Shown here in pieces: positions 54,867 to 63,499 of a stretch of 64,000 bases of DNA. The notes beneath the pieces are model-generated. The model was not told the DNA's origin, ran no database searches, and was given only the letters and a program-made list of their open reading frames with translations. The stretch's first letter is position 1. Each line of letters opens with the position of its first letter. The translations under genes and the position numbers were made by a program. The stretch spans positions 1,086,501-1,150,500 of the forward strand of contig NZ_CP120849.1 of NCBI RefSeq assembly GCF_029581355.1, in the 5' to 3' direction. The DNA comes from Parabacteroides chongii (lineage in GTDB: Bacteria; Bacteroidota; Bacteroidia; Bacteroidales; Tannerellaceae).

Positions 54867-56447
54867 ATGAAAAATACATTCATTAAGTCTATACGCAGCT
54901 TGAAGACCATAGGTATACTCTTCCTGGCATTCTTCCTGCTATGTCCGTCTGTTTATTCATCGCCTTTGGCGATGAATAAACATGATTTTGCCATCAAAGG
55001 ATTTCACATCGACCTCCGTTGCGAGGTAATGACAATGCCCGCCCTCAAGAACTTCGCGAAGGAACTGGCTGAATTCGGAATCAATACGATCATTATGGAA
55101 TGGGAAGGTTCTTATCCTTATGATAAGCATGCCACCATCTCCAACAAATATGCCTATTCCCGCGAAGAGGTCCGGTCATTCGTCTCTTATTGTTCAACGC
55201 TCGGCATCGATGTCATTCCCCTGCAGAATTGCTTCGGGCATGCCGAATACATTCTCCGCCACGACCGGTATGCTCATTTGAAAGAGGACAGGAAAGAAGT
55301 TTCCCAGGTTTGTCCCATGAAGATAGACGAATGCAAAGAAGTATTCACGGAAGTCTTCAAAGAAATGGCAGAGCTGCACCCCTCCCGTTATTTCCATATC
55401 GGAGGAGATGAGACTTATCTACTGGGCAGTTGTAAAGCCTGTGCAGAGAAAGTCCGGAAAGAAGGTAAATCGAAATTATTCGTCGATTACGTGAAAGCCA
55501 TGTGCGAGATCGTTGAATCGATGGGTAAGCAACCCGTCTTATGGGCGGATATTATCCTGAAATATCCGGAAGCATTGCATGAATTGCCTAAAGACATCAT
55601 CTATGTGGACTGGAATTATGGATGGGATCGCGACCATTTCGGAAATATGGATAACCTGTTCAATGCCGGAGTCACCTTTTGGGGAGCACCTTCCATACGC
55701 AGCCACCCCGACAACATCTATCTGACCCAATGGGAAAAGCATTTCAATAACCAAAAGACATTCATTCCTTACGCCCGTAAAGCCGGTTATCAGGGAGTGG
55801 TTATGACATCCTGGTCCACATCGGGCACTTACGGATTCAGCTACGACACCAATTGGGAAGTCATCGGGATGTTTCCTGTCAGATATGTATATCCGCTTTC
55901 GGGCTTCCGCATATTAGTTGCCGCCTATGGAGAGTCCCTCAAAAATGAAGAACCGATCGACCCGCAAGCCTTCGTCGTGAAATATGGACAGGAACGTTTT
56001 GGCTTCACTCCGGAAGAAAGTAAACGAATGTGGCAGATATTAAAAAGTCCGCAGGAAACGATCGTCAGAGGAAAAGACCCGAAAGGTACATCCGTGAAAG
56101 AGGTAAAAGCAGAAGCCATCGCCCTACAAAAACAACTGGCTTCCCTAAAACCGAAGAATAACATACCAGAGTTTGAACATCTGCGCTTAATGTTCGACCT
56201 GCGCGTACAATACCTGACATTCAAAGAGATAGAAAACAGATACGAATCCAGCCGGTTTGAACGGAACCAGGCGGAAACATTTATCAAAGAGCTCGAACCT
56301 CTTATCATCGAGGCCCGAAAACTGGATAAACGTTTCCTTACCCTGAACAAAGGCTTTCTCCATGATGAAGAAATTGCCGAGATAAACCGTACACGCAACG
56401 ATAAACTGAACACGATGTACGAGACGCTGATTAAAATGACCCATTAA
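54867..56447 (+). CDS. GH20-like beta-N-acetylhexosaminidase
   Basis: The 526-residue protein has a signal peptide (IGILFLAFFLLCPSVYS) and goes straight into a GH20-type TIM barrel (GFHIDLRCEVMTMPALKNFA near 46). The catalytic Asp-Glu pair is D181-E182 in HIGGDETY. A Trp in SWSTSGTYGFSYDTNW near 314-329 may line the pocket. The usual N-terminal GH20b domain is absent, and a helical C-terminal region of ~130 residues is extra. It should release GlcNAc or GalNAc in the periplasm or at the surface. Confidence 0.8.
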   Translation: MKNTFIKSIRSLKTIGILFLAFFLLCPSVYSSPLAMNKHDFAIKGFHIDLRCEVMTMPALKNFAKELAEFGINTIIMEWEGSYPYDKHATISNKYAYSREEVRSFVSYCSTLGIDVIPLQNCFGHAEYILRHDRYAHLKEDRKEVSQVCPMKIDECKEVFTEVFKEMAELHPSRYFHIGGDETYLLGSCKACAEKVRKEGKSKLFVDYVKAMCEIVESMGKQPVLWADIILKYPEALHELPKDIIYVDWNYGWDRDHFGNMDNLFNAGVTFWGAPSIRSHPDNIYLTQWEKHFNNQKTFIPYARKAGYQGVVMTSWSTSGTYGFSYDTNWEVIGMFPVRYVYPLSGFRILVAAYGESLKNEEPIDPQAFVVKYGQERFGFTPEESKRMWQILKSPQETIVRGKDPKGTSVKEVKAEAIALQKQLASLKPKNNIPEFEHLRLMFDLRVQYLTFKEIENRYESSRFERNQAETFIKELEPLIIEARKLDKRFLTLNKGFLHDEEIAEINRTRNDKLNTMYETLIKMTH

Positions 56448-56457
56448 ATCCTTTCTT

Positions 56458-57825
56458 ATGGAACTAGAAGAGAAACTGACCAGACGCAACTTTTTATCCG
56501 GCGTAGCCACTATCGGTTTAAGTAGTACGCTCGGTTCCGGTCTGCTATTTACCTCTTGCTCAGAAAAGGGGAAGCAGGTGCCGTTACACCCTGTCGAAGA
56601 ACTCTATATACCCGAACTACCGGACAAAGCGATCGACGGGAAACCAATCAAGGCAGCTTTGATCGGATGCGGCGGAAGAGGCATAGGAGCAGCTTTCAAC
56701 TTTCTCGATGCAGGAAACGACCTGTCTATCGTTGCACTGGCCGATCTCTTTCCGGATAAACTGGAAGCCGGGAGACAACGGCTGAAGGATGGGAAAAACG
56801 TCCGTATCCCGGATGAGATGTGCTTTACCGGTTTCGATGCCTATCGAAAAGTGTGTGAACTACCGATAGACCTTGTGCTGATCGCATCCCCCAACTGCTT
56901 CCATCCCGGGCACATGAAATATGCGATTGAAAAGGGAAAACACGTATTCGTTGAAAAACCGGCAGCCATCGATCCGGCAGGTTACCGTACGTTCGTAGCC
57001 GCGGCAAGACAAGCGGTGAATACAGGTATCAACATCCTGCCCGGTACGCAATACCATTTCGACCGGCCGTTTGTCGCCTCTTACCAAAAGGTACAGGAAG
57101 GACTTATCGGTTCTATTATATCGGGATACGCCTATTATCATACAGGACGTGACCAATATATCGTTCGCCGTCCGGAATGGACCGATATGGAATATATGAT
57201 CCGCGGACATTTCAACTGGAACTGGGTGAACGGCGACCAAATCAGCAATATGCTGGTCCACTGGATAGATGTTTTCAACTGGTTCACGCAACTCAAACCG
57301 GTTAATGTCATTGCCTATGGTTCCAGGATTCGTAAGAATATAGGCAATGTATACGACAATTTCAGCATGCACTTCGAATATGAGAACGGAGTAATGCTGG
57401 AAGGAATGGTCCGGAGGATAGACGGCTGTGACAATGGTGCCGGAATCGTCATTCAAGGGGAAAAAGGCTCGTGGCACAGCAGCGACTTCTCCATCCGTAA
57501 CAGGAAAGGGGAAACAATCTGGCAATACGATGCGGAAGCAGCCAAGTCGAAATTCAAAGTACACGACATGTATACGCTTGAACACATCATGCTGGTCGAT
57601 CATATCCGGAAAGGGACAGTACTGAATATAGCCGAAACGGCTGCCACATCTGCCTTAACCGCCGTCATGGCACGGGAATCGGCCTATACGGGAAAAAGAT
57701 ACACATGGCAGCAAATCTCATCGTCTCCTCTGAACATGTTACCGGAACAAATGGCATTGATCAATGTAGACTTGAAGCAATTCGGCGTAGTTCTCCCCGG
57801 TACTGCCTTTATTGCGGATGACTAA
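56458..57825 (+). CDS. Tat-exported Gfo/Idh/MocA oxidoreductase (third), GH109 candidate
   Basis: The 455-residue protein has a Tat signal (TRRNFLSGVATIGLSSTLGS) with a Cys after LFTS (TSCSEKG), so it may be lipidated. A clear NAD loop (ALIGCGGRGIGAAFN near 63) and FVEKPAAID with the catalytic-type Lys near 163 follow. Architecture and Tat export match GH109 NAD-dependent alpha-N-acetylgalactosaminidases, a family found in Bacteroidetes. Being last in the amino-sugar locus suits that; the sequence alone does not settle it. Confidence 0.8.
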   Translation: MELEEKLTRRNFLSGVATIGLSSTLGSGLLFTSCSEKGKQVPLHPVEELYIPELPDKAIDGKPIKAALIGCGGRGIGAAFNFLDAGNDLSIVALADLFPDKLEAGRQRLKDGKNVRIPDEMCFTGFDAYRKVCELPIDLVLIASPNCFHPGHMKYAIEKGKHVFVEKPAAIDPAGYRTFVAAARQAVNTGINILPGTQYHFDRPFVASYQKVQEGLIGSIISGYAYYHTGRDQYIVRRPEWTDMEYMIRGHFNWNWVNGDQISNMLVHWIDVFNWFTQLKPVNVIAYGSRIRKNIGNVYDNFSMHFEYENGVMLEGMVRRIDGCDNGAGIVIQGEKGSWHSSDFSIRNRKGETIWQYDAEAAKSKFKVHDMYTLEHIMLVDHIRKGTVLNIAETAATSALTAVMARESAYTGKRYTWQQISSSPLNMLPEQMALINVDLKQFGVVLPGTAFIADD

Positions 57826-57881
57826 CAGGGTATCACGGTATGGAATACCGGACATCCTGTTGTCTGGTTGCCGGTGAAAGT

Positions 57882-57904
57882 TGTTGCCGACACTGTCGGC
57901 AACA
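57882..57904 (+). terminator. Hairpin after the amino-sugar locus
   Basis: TGTTGCCGAC-ACT-GTCGGCAACA is a perfect 10-bp stem with a 3-base loop, 57 bp after the stop. No T run follows, so it may act as an mRNA stabiliser and not a full terminator. Confidence 0.5.
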
Positions 57905-57934
57905 GATTACTTGCCTTAAAAAACAAGCAAACAA

Positions 57935-58057
57935 TTAGTGTACCCCAGTCTCCCCGTCTTTACTCAGCACGATATTCCTTGCTACATACGATTCGTTTCC
58001 CGCCGCATCCGTACAATACACCATGAAATGATTTTTGCTTCCGGCATGAATCTGTAG
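57935..58057 (-). pseudogene. Remnant of a lost gene: C-terminal Ig-like tail
   Basis: On the minus strand, 58057 to 57935 reads as about 40 codons with CTDAAGNESYVARNIVLSKD then a stop. The pattern TDAAGN.S resembles an Ig/fibronectin-like strand. It begins just after a stop codon and has no start. It looks like the last piece of a deleted surface-protein gene. Confidence 0.45.
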
Positions 58058-58089
58058 ATGCTAATTATTGCCAATAAATAAGAATATCT

Positions 58090-58097
58090 TACTTTTG
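58090..58097 (+). promoter_or_regulatory. -7 box of the methyltransferase-like gene
   Basis: TACTTTTG. The GTG at 58099 lies too close behind it to be the start codon; ATG 58120 is preferred. Confidence 0.55.
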
Positions 58098-58119
58098 TGT
58101 GACAAATACAAAAAGAGAA

Positions 58120-58911
58120 ATGCAGATCATACCCAAAGCTAATACCTTACGAAAAAGTGTACTTTTATACCGGGGCATACGTTACCGCCGCGGTTACGGA
58201 GTGCACTCGCCTTTCGTCTTCAACCTGATAACAAAGGTGATAGAAGAACGTTGCTCCTATTATAGCTTTTACGATATAGAACTGATCCGGAAGCAGCTGC
58301 TTTTCCGCGACGATAGCATAACCTATCCGGACAGACAACAGAAAGGGAAGCTCCGCCGCCGTACGATCGGAGAGATTGTGGAACGCGAGGCAATCAAGCC
58401 CAAGCACGGTGCCTTGCTTTTCCGCCTGACGAACTATTTCAAGTCGCAAAACATCCTTCAGCTGGGGCCGTCGATGGGGTTATCCACCCTCTATCTGACC
58501 TCCTATGCCCCCGGATTGAAATGCATCGCCCTTGAAAACATCCCGGAGTTCGCGTCCATCGCCCGGATCGCCTTCGAGAAGGCGGCACATAACCCGATCG
58601 ACCTGCGCACGGGAAACTATAAAGAGCTGCTTCCCCGCGCGCTCGAAGACATGGGGAAAGTCGATTTTGTATTTTTTAATACAATCTATGAACAACAGAA
58701 CAACGTTTGGTTGTTTAATGAATGTACAAAGCATATCCATAACGATACGATCTTTGTTTTTGAAGGAATCAAGACAAGCCGTAAGATGAGGGAGTTTTGG
58801 AAAGAGGTATGCGCCCATCCCGAGGTGACGGTTACGGTCGACCTCTACTCGATGGGGATCGTCTTCTTTAACAGAAAGCTGCACAAGCGTGACTATATAG
58901 TCTACTTCTGA
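58120..58911 (+). CDS. SAM-dependent methyltransferase-like protein
   Basis: Start at ATG 58120 (MQIIPKANTLRKSVLLYRGI), 263 residues; a GTG 21 bp upstream is too near the promoter. The start up to residue ~60 (YGVHSPFVFNLITKVIEE) is characteristic of a Bacteroidetes-specific group. The core has NILQLGPSMGLSTLYL near 116 and CIALENIPEFASIARIAFEK near 138-157, which match the SAM-binding motifs I and II of O-methyltransferases. Substrate unknown. Confidence 0.75.
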   Translation: MQIIPKANTLRKSVLLYRGIRYRRGYGVHSPFVFNLITKVIEERCSYYSFYDIELIRKQLLFRDDSITYPDRQQKGKLRRRTIGEIVEREAIKPKHGALLFRLTNYFKSQNILQLGPSMGLSTLYLTSYAPGLKCIALENIPEFASIARIAFEKAAHNPIDLRTGNYKELLPRALEDMGKVDFVFFNTIYEQQNNVWLFNECTKHIHNDTIFVFEGIKTSRKMREFWKEVCAHPEVTVTVDLYSMGIVFFNRKLHKRDYIVYF

Positions 58912-58958
58912 CGGTAGAGAACAGATAGATGAGTGTTGATAATTAAAAAAAGAAGTAT

Positions 58959-59522
58959 ATGAAAAAAAGCCTTATTTATACCGGTGGCGGCGACAAGGGA
59001 AAAACATCCCTCGTGGGAGGCCAGCGGGTATCGAAAGCGCACCAGCGCATCGAGAGTTACGGAACGATCGACGAACTGAATTCATTCATCGGCCTGCTTG
59101 TCACGTCACTGGATGACCAGGCGGACATCGATTTCCTCTCTTTTATACAGCATAAACTGTTCACCATCGGCTCTTACCTGGCTACCGACCAGGAGACAAC
59201 CGAACTGAAAATAGAAAGCAAGGTCACTCCCGAAAGCATTGCACACATCGAACGTGAGATCGACCGGCTGGACAGCGAACTGCCCCCGATGAAAAATTTC
59301 ATCCTGCCCGGCGGTACCCGTTCCGCTTCGCTGGCACATGTCTGCCGTACCGTCTGCCGCCGCGCAGAACGTCAGATATACCGCCTCGCCGAAACAAATC
59401 CGGTGGAAGAGCCTGTACTTATTTTTGTAAACAGACTCTCTGATTATCTGTTTGTTTTGGCCCGCAAGGAATGTATAAAGAATAATGGCAAAGAAATTAT
59501 TTGGGATTATACTTGCAACTAA
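58959..59522 (+). CDS. Cob(I)alamin adenosyltransferase, PduO type
   Basis: The 187-residue protein transfers the adenosyl group of ATP to cobalamin. [15 protein letters not shown] near residue 7-21 is the ATP-binding stretch, [13 protein letters not shown] near 37 and [13 protein letters not shown] near 129 the other conserved active-site segments. Length fits PduO-type enzymes. No other cobalamin gene is adjacent and I see no cobalamin riboswitch upstream. Confidence 0.93.
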   Translation: MKKSLIYTGGGDKGKTSLVGGQRVSKAHQRIESYGTIDELNSFIGLLVTSLDDQADIDFLSFIQHKLFTIGSYLATDQETTELKIESKVTPESIAHIEREIDRLDSELPPMKNFILPGGTRSASLAHVCRTVCRRAERQIYRLAETNPVEEPVLIFVNRLSDYLFVLARKECIKNNGKEIIWDYTCN

Positions 59523-59534
59523 GAAATATTGTTT

Positions 59535-59542
59535 TATTTTTG
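59535..59542 (+). promoter_or_regulatory. -7 box of the DUF2795 gene
   Basis: TATTTTTG fits TAnnTTTG, 48 bp before the start at 59590. Confidence 0.5.
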
Positions 59543-59589
59543 CGGAAAATTTGAGAACCTGACTGCCCTCGGGTGGTTGTTAATACTAG

Positions 59590-59817
59590 ATGACTATGTA
59601 TTGGACATTAGAGTTAGCTTCGAAGCTGGAAGACGCGCCCTGGCCTGCAACCAAGGATGAATTGATTGACTATGCACAACGTTCTGGTGCGCCGTTAGAA
59701 GTAATTGAGAATTTGCAGGAAATGGAAGATGAAGGTGAGATTTACGAATGCATGGAAGATATCTGGCCTGACTATCCAAGTAAAGAAGACTTCTTCTTCA
59801 ACGAAGAGGAATATTGA
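59590..59817 (+). CDS. DUF2795 small acidic protein
   Basis: The 75-residue protein (73 if it starts at the ATG at 59596, MYWTLELASKLEDAPWPATK) is strongly acidic at its end (KEDFFFNEEEY). The DUF2795 core PWPATKDELIDYAQRSGAPL is present. It is short, cytoplasmic and widespread in Bacteroidetes; its function is not known. Confidence 0.85.
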   Translation: MTMYWTLELASKLEDAPWPATKDELIDYAQRSGAPLEVIENLQEMEDEGEIYECMEDIWPDYPSKEDFFFNEEEY

Positions 59818-59911
59818 TGTGCTTTAACACAAAGTATTGAAATATAGGCGAGGTAGTGGGCTTGCGAAGTCCCCTGCCTCGTTTGTTTTTTTGCGGGAAA
59901 TACAATTTATG

Positions 59912-59919
59912 TACTTTTG
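59912..59919 (+). promoter_or_regulatory. -7 box of the T9SS operon
   Basis: TACTTTTG, 52 bp before the porP-like start at 59971. Confidence 0.6.
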
Positions 59920-59970
59920 CCGCGTTATTGTAGGGGTGAAACTTCTTTCACCTTGTTAGTTATAGTTTAG

Positions 59971-60915
59971 ATGAAGAGAGTCTTCCTGTTTATTATCGCA
60001 TTGATTACCTGCACGATGAACGTGCGGGCCCAGGACGATGTGCAGTTAAGCCAGTACTTCCTGGGGTTGGGATATTACAACCCCGCCTATGCAGGAACGA
60101 CGGGAGACCTGAACATGCTCGGCCTCTTCCGCCAGCAATGGATCGGCATGCCCCATGCGGGTACGTCTTTCTTTGTGATCGCCGATATGCCCCTGAAACT
60201 GGGCAGCACCAACCACGGTATCGGACTGGTGGTCAACTCGGAAAGTATCGGATTGTTCCAGAACACCAAAGTAGCCTTCCAGTATGCCTATAAACAGAAA
60301 TTATTCGGCGGTACGCTAAGTGTCGGTCTGCAGGGAGGTATTTTCAATAAGAGCTTCGACGGGACAAAAGTATATATTCCCGAAAGCGACTACCACCAGC
60401 AAGAGGACCCCTCCATTCCGCGCACCTCCGTACAGGCAATGGCTCTCGATGTGAATGCCGGCATTTACTATACCCACAAGCATTTCTACCTCGGGTTTGC
60501 AGCAACCCATATCACCGCCCCGGAAATGCAATTCGAAGAAAATGCCTATACTTTTCTTTCTACAGGATTAAATTTGACAGGCGGATACAATATTCAGCTC
60601 AGGAACCCGTTGTATGAATTACAGCCTTCTGTTTTCTTGAAGACAGACATGCAAAGCTTCCAGGCGGATATCACCGCACGGATGGTATATAATAAAATGT
60701 TTAACGGAGGTCTTTCCTGGCGTATAAACGAGTCGGTAGTAGTATTATTGGGAGCCACATTCGGTCGATTTCAGGTTGGATATGCTTACGATTTCCCTAC
60801 CACCGCCATGCTGAAAGGGAGTTCCGGTAGCCACGAGGTGTTGGTGCGCTACCAGTTAAAGTTGAAGAAGACGAAAACAGGAAAGAACAGACATAAAAGT
60901 GTACGTATATTATAG
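59971..60915 (+). CDS. PorP/SprF-family T9SS outer-membrane protein
   Basis: The 314-residue protein has a signal peptide (FLFIIALITCTMNVRAQ) and the PorP/SprF start QLSQYFLGLGYYNPAYAGTT near residue 25. It forms a beta-barrel of about 14 strands in the outer membrane and links to the GldK ring in type IX secretion. The gldK gene follows 3 bp later. Confidence 0.92.
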   Translation: MKRVFLFIIALITCTMNVRAQDDVQLSQYFLGLGYYNPAYAGTTGDLNMLGLFRQQWIGMPHAGTSFFVIADMPLKLGSTNHGIGLVVNSESIGLFQNTKVAFQYAYKQKLFGGTLSVGLQGGIFNKSFDGTKVYIPESDYHQQEDPSIPRTSVQAMALDVNAGIYYTHKHFYLGFAATHITAPEMQFEENAYTFLSTGLNLTGGYNIQLRNPLYELQPSVFLKTDMQSFQADITARMVYNKMFNGGLSWRINESVVVLLGATFGRFQVGYAYDFPTTAMLKGSSGSHEVLVRYQLKLKKTKTGKNRHKSVRIL

Positions 60916-60918
60916 TAT

Positions 60919-62346
60919 ATGAAAAAAGTATTATTAGTACTTATGGCAGTAGCCTTGCTTACCTCATGTGGTAAATCCCTTTCCGGAGCGGGAGGAGAAG
61001 TTACCGGGGTACGGTCAGTGGCTTTTAATGAACCCTCGCCTTATGGCATGGTTCTGATCAAAAGAGGTTCGTTCGAAATGGGACCGGCAGACAAAGACTC
61101 CTTGTGGGGAATCAATCCTGAAACAAAAGGTGTTTCGTTTGACGCTTTCTGGATGGACGAAACGGAAATAACCAATGCCAAATACCGTCAGTTTGTCTAC
61201 TGGGTGCGCGACTCTATCATCCGCGAACGCCTGGCTGACCCGGCTTATGGTGGCAACGACCTGTTCAAAATCACCGAAGACCGGTATGGCGAACCTGTCA
61301 CTCCGCATTTGGACTGGAGCCGTCCGATCCCCTGGAAACGGGCGAACGAGGATGAGCTGCGTGCCATCGAGAGCGTTTACTACGTACACCCGATCACCGG
61401 CGAAAAGCGCTTGGACGAAAAGCAGATGGTCTATAAATACGAATGGTATGACTACACCGGTGCCGCTCTCCGCAAGAACCGCCTGGACCCGAGCGAACGC
61501 GTCCGCAACACAGATATCCAGGTAAATCCGAACGAGGTGATTACGATCTCGAAGGATACTGCCTATATCGACGATGACGGCAATATCATCAACGAAACCC
61601 TGACCCGCCCGCTGAGCGGTCCGTGGGATTTCCTTCACACCCGTATCGTAAACATTTACCCGGATGAAACCTGCTGGGTGAACGACTTCAATAACGCTTA
61701 CAACGAGCCATACATGCGTATGTACTTCCAGCACCCGGGATATGACGATTATCCAGTCGTAGGTGTCTCCTGGGAACAGGCTACCGCCTTCTGCGTATGG
61801 CGTACCGATATGTTCAAGCAATCGCTGAACTTCCCTGCCGGACAGGCGATCGAGCCGTTCCGCCTGCCGACGGAAGGCGAATGGGAATATGCAGCCCGTG
61901 CCGGAAAAAACGAGAACAAATACCCGTGGTCGACCGACGAACTGCAGAATGCCAAAGGTTGCTTCATGGCAAACTTCAAGCCCGGAAAAGGGAATTATAC
62001 GGAAGACGGCCATCTGATCCCGTCGCGCGTAGGCTCTTTTGCCCCGAACCAGTTCGGTTTATATGACATGGCAGGTAACGTGGCAGAATGGACTTCTACC
62101 ATGTACTCCGAATCAGGACCGAGCCAGATGAGCGACATGAACCCGGATCTCCGCTACAACGCAGCGAAAGAAGACCCGTATGCGATGAAGAAGAAAGTCG
62201 TACGCGGCGGTTCATGGAAAGACGTGGCACAATTCATCCGTTCGGATATGCGCACATTCGAATACCAAAACGAGACCCGTTCATACATCGGCTTCCGTTG
62301 CGCACGTACACAGATCGGTTTCTCCCGCTCAAAAGGAAAAAAATAA
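60919..62346 (+). CDS. gldK: T9SS ring lipoprotein GldK (formylglycine-enzyme fold)
   Basis: The 475-residue lipoprotein has lipobox LTSC (Cys near 17) and an FGE-sulfatase domain from ~35 to the end (GSFEMG near 51, FRLPTEGEWEYAARAG near 314-329, DMAGNVAEW near 382, FIRSDMRTFEYQ near 438). It forms the periplasmic ring of type IX secretion with GldN. The fold is kept but no enzyme activity is expected. gldL begins 20 bp downstream. Confidence 0.93.
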   Translation: MKKVLLVLMAVALLTSCGKSLSGAGGEVTGVRSVAFNEPSPYGMVLIKRGSFEMGPADKDSLWGINPETKGVSFDAFWMDETEITNAKYRQFVYWVRDSIIRERLADPAYGGNDLFKITEDRYGEPVTPHLDWSRPIPWKRANEDELRAIESVYYVHPITGEKRLDEKQMVYKYEWYDYTGAALRKNRLDPSERVRNTDIQVNPNEVITISKDTAYIDDDGNIINETLTRPLSGPWDFLHTRIVNIYPDETCWVNDFNNAYNEPYMRMYFQHPGYDDYPVVGVSWEQATAFCVWRTDMFKQSLNFPAGQAIEPFRLPTEGEWEYAARAGKNENKYPWSTDELQNAKGCFMANFKPGKGNYTEDGHLIPSRVGSFAPNQFGLYDMAGNVAEWTSTMYSESGPSQMSDMNPDLRYNAAKEDPYAMKKKVVRGGSWKDVAQFIRSDMRTFEYQNETRSYIGFRCARTQIGFSRSKGKK

Positions 62347-62366
62347 ATTAAGAAACATACAACATT

Positions 62367-63476
62367 ATGGGAAAATATAGAAGATATAAAAACAGAATCG
62401 AAATGTTCCTTTCCAGCGACATGGGAAAGAGAGTACTGAACTTCTGTTACAGCTGGGGAGCATCTATCGTAATCATAGGTGCCATGTTCAAGTTGCTGCA
62501 CCTGCCGTATGGTAATCAGATCCTGTTCATCGCCATGACGGTGGAAGCGCTGGTGTTCTTTATCTCTGCATTCGAACATCCTTCAAACGAATATCATTGG
62601 GAAGAAGTATTCCCCGTCCTGAAATCGAAGAACCCGATGGACCGTCCGGACTTTGCCGGAACAGGCATGTCTAACCTGATCAACTCGCCCGAGAACATCG
62701 AAGACGACAATGCGGGCGGAGGCATTAAGATAAATGTCGGTGCGGCCAAGAAAGCGGGTATCACAGGCGACCTGGGCGGAGCGTCCGTACTGGGCAACCT
62801 CGATGTCAGCGAAGAAGATACAAAGAACCTGAGCGAAAGCATCAAGAAACTGAGCGGTGCCGCCGAACAGATCTCCAAGATGGCAGAGCTGACCGAAGCA
62901 ACCCAAAAGTATCTGGAACAGCTGTCAGGCATGTCCGAAAACATGGAACGTTTCAGCCATGTCACCAACTCGCTGACCAACGTATCCGACACGCTGCTTA
63001 ACTCTTATAAGAGCATTACAGACAATTCAGACGGCATCAACCAAAACTCACGTGGCTACGTGCAGCAGATGGAAATGCTGAACCGCAACATCTCCGGCTT
63101 GAATACGATCTACGAAATACAGTTGAAGAGCATCAGCTCACAAATCGAATCGATCGAACACATCAACGGCGGCCTGAACCGCATCCGCGAGATGTACGAC
63201 GGCTCGGTTACCGACAGCTCGGTCTTCCGCAACGAAACGGAAAAGATGACCCGCCAGCTTGCCGAACTCAACCAGGTATACAGCCGTTTACTGCAGGCAA
63301 TGACGGTCAATATGGGTGCAGCCCCTGCTTACCAGCAACCGGCTCCACAACCCCAGCAACCGCAGCCTAATTACCAGCAGCAGACAGCCTATCAGCAGCC
63401 GTACCAACAACCGTACGGATATCAGCAGCAGGCTCCGTATACAAATAACCCAGGCCAGCAACAAGCCGGTAGATAA
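62367..63476 (+). CDS. gldL: T9SS motor protein GldL with Gln/Pro-rich tail
   Basis: The 369-residue inner-membrane protein has two helices near residues 22-40 and 50-70 (GASIVIIGAMFKLLHLPYGN between), which make the GldL5-GldM2 proton-driven motor. A long helical cytoplasmic region follows, then a tail of Gln, Pro and Tyr over the last ~55 residues (NYQQQTAYQQPYQQPYGY). The tail is longer and more repetitive than I would expect. gldM begins 23 bp later. Confidence 0.93.
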   Translation: MGKYRRYKNRIEMFLSSDMGKRVLNFCYSWGASIVIIGAMFKLLHLPYGNQILFIAMTVEALVFFISAFEHPSNEYHWEEVFPVLKSKNPMDRPDFAGTGMSNLINSPENIEDDNAGGGIKINVGAAKKAGITGDLGGASVLGNLDVSEEDTKNLSESIKKLSGAAEQISKMAELTEATQKYLEQLSGMSENMERFSHVTNSLTNVSDTLLNSYKSITDNSDGINQNSRGYVQQMEMLNRNISGLNTIYEIQLKSISSQIESIEHINGGLNRIREMYDGSVTDSSVFRNETEKMTRQLAELNQVYSRLLQAMTVNMGAAPAYQQPAPQPQQPQPNYQQQTAYQQPYQQPYGYQQQAPYTNNPGQQQAGR

Positions 63477-63499
63477 CAAACAAACGAAACAAAAGAAAG

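Noticed and set aside
58099..58119. GTG start for the methyltransferase-like gene
   Set aside because: It is 2 bp beyond the promoter box; transcription would begin after it.
58912..58958. Cobalamin riboswitch before the adenosyltransferase gene
   Set aside because: The 47-bp gap is too short and has no B12-box-like sequence.
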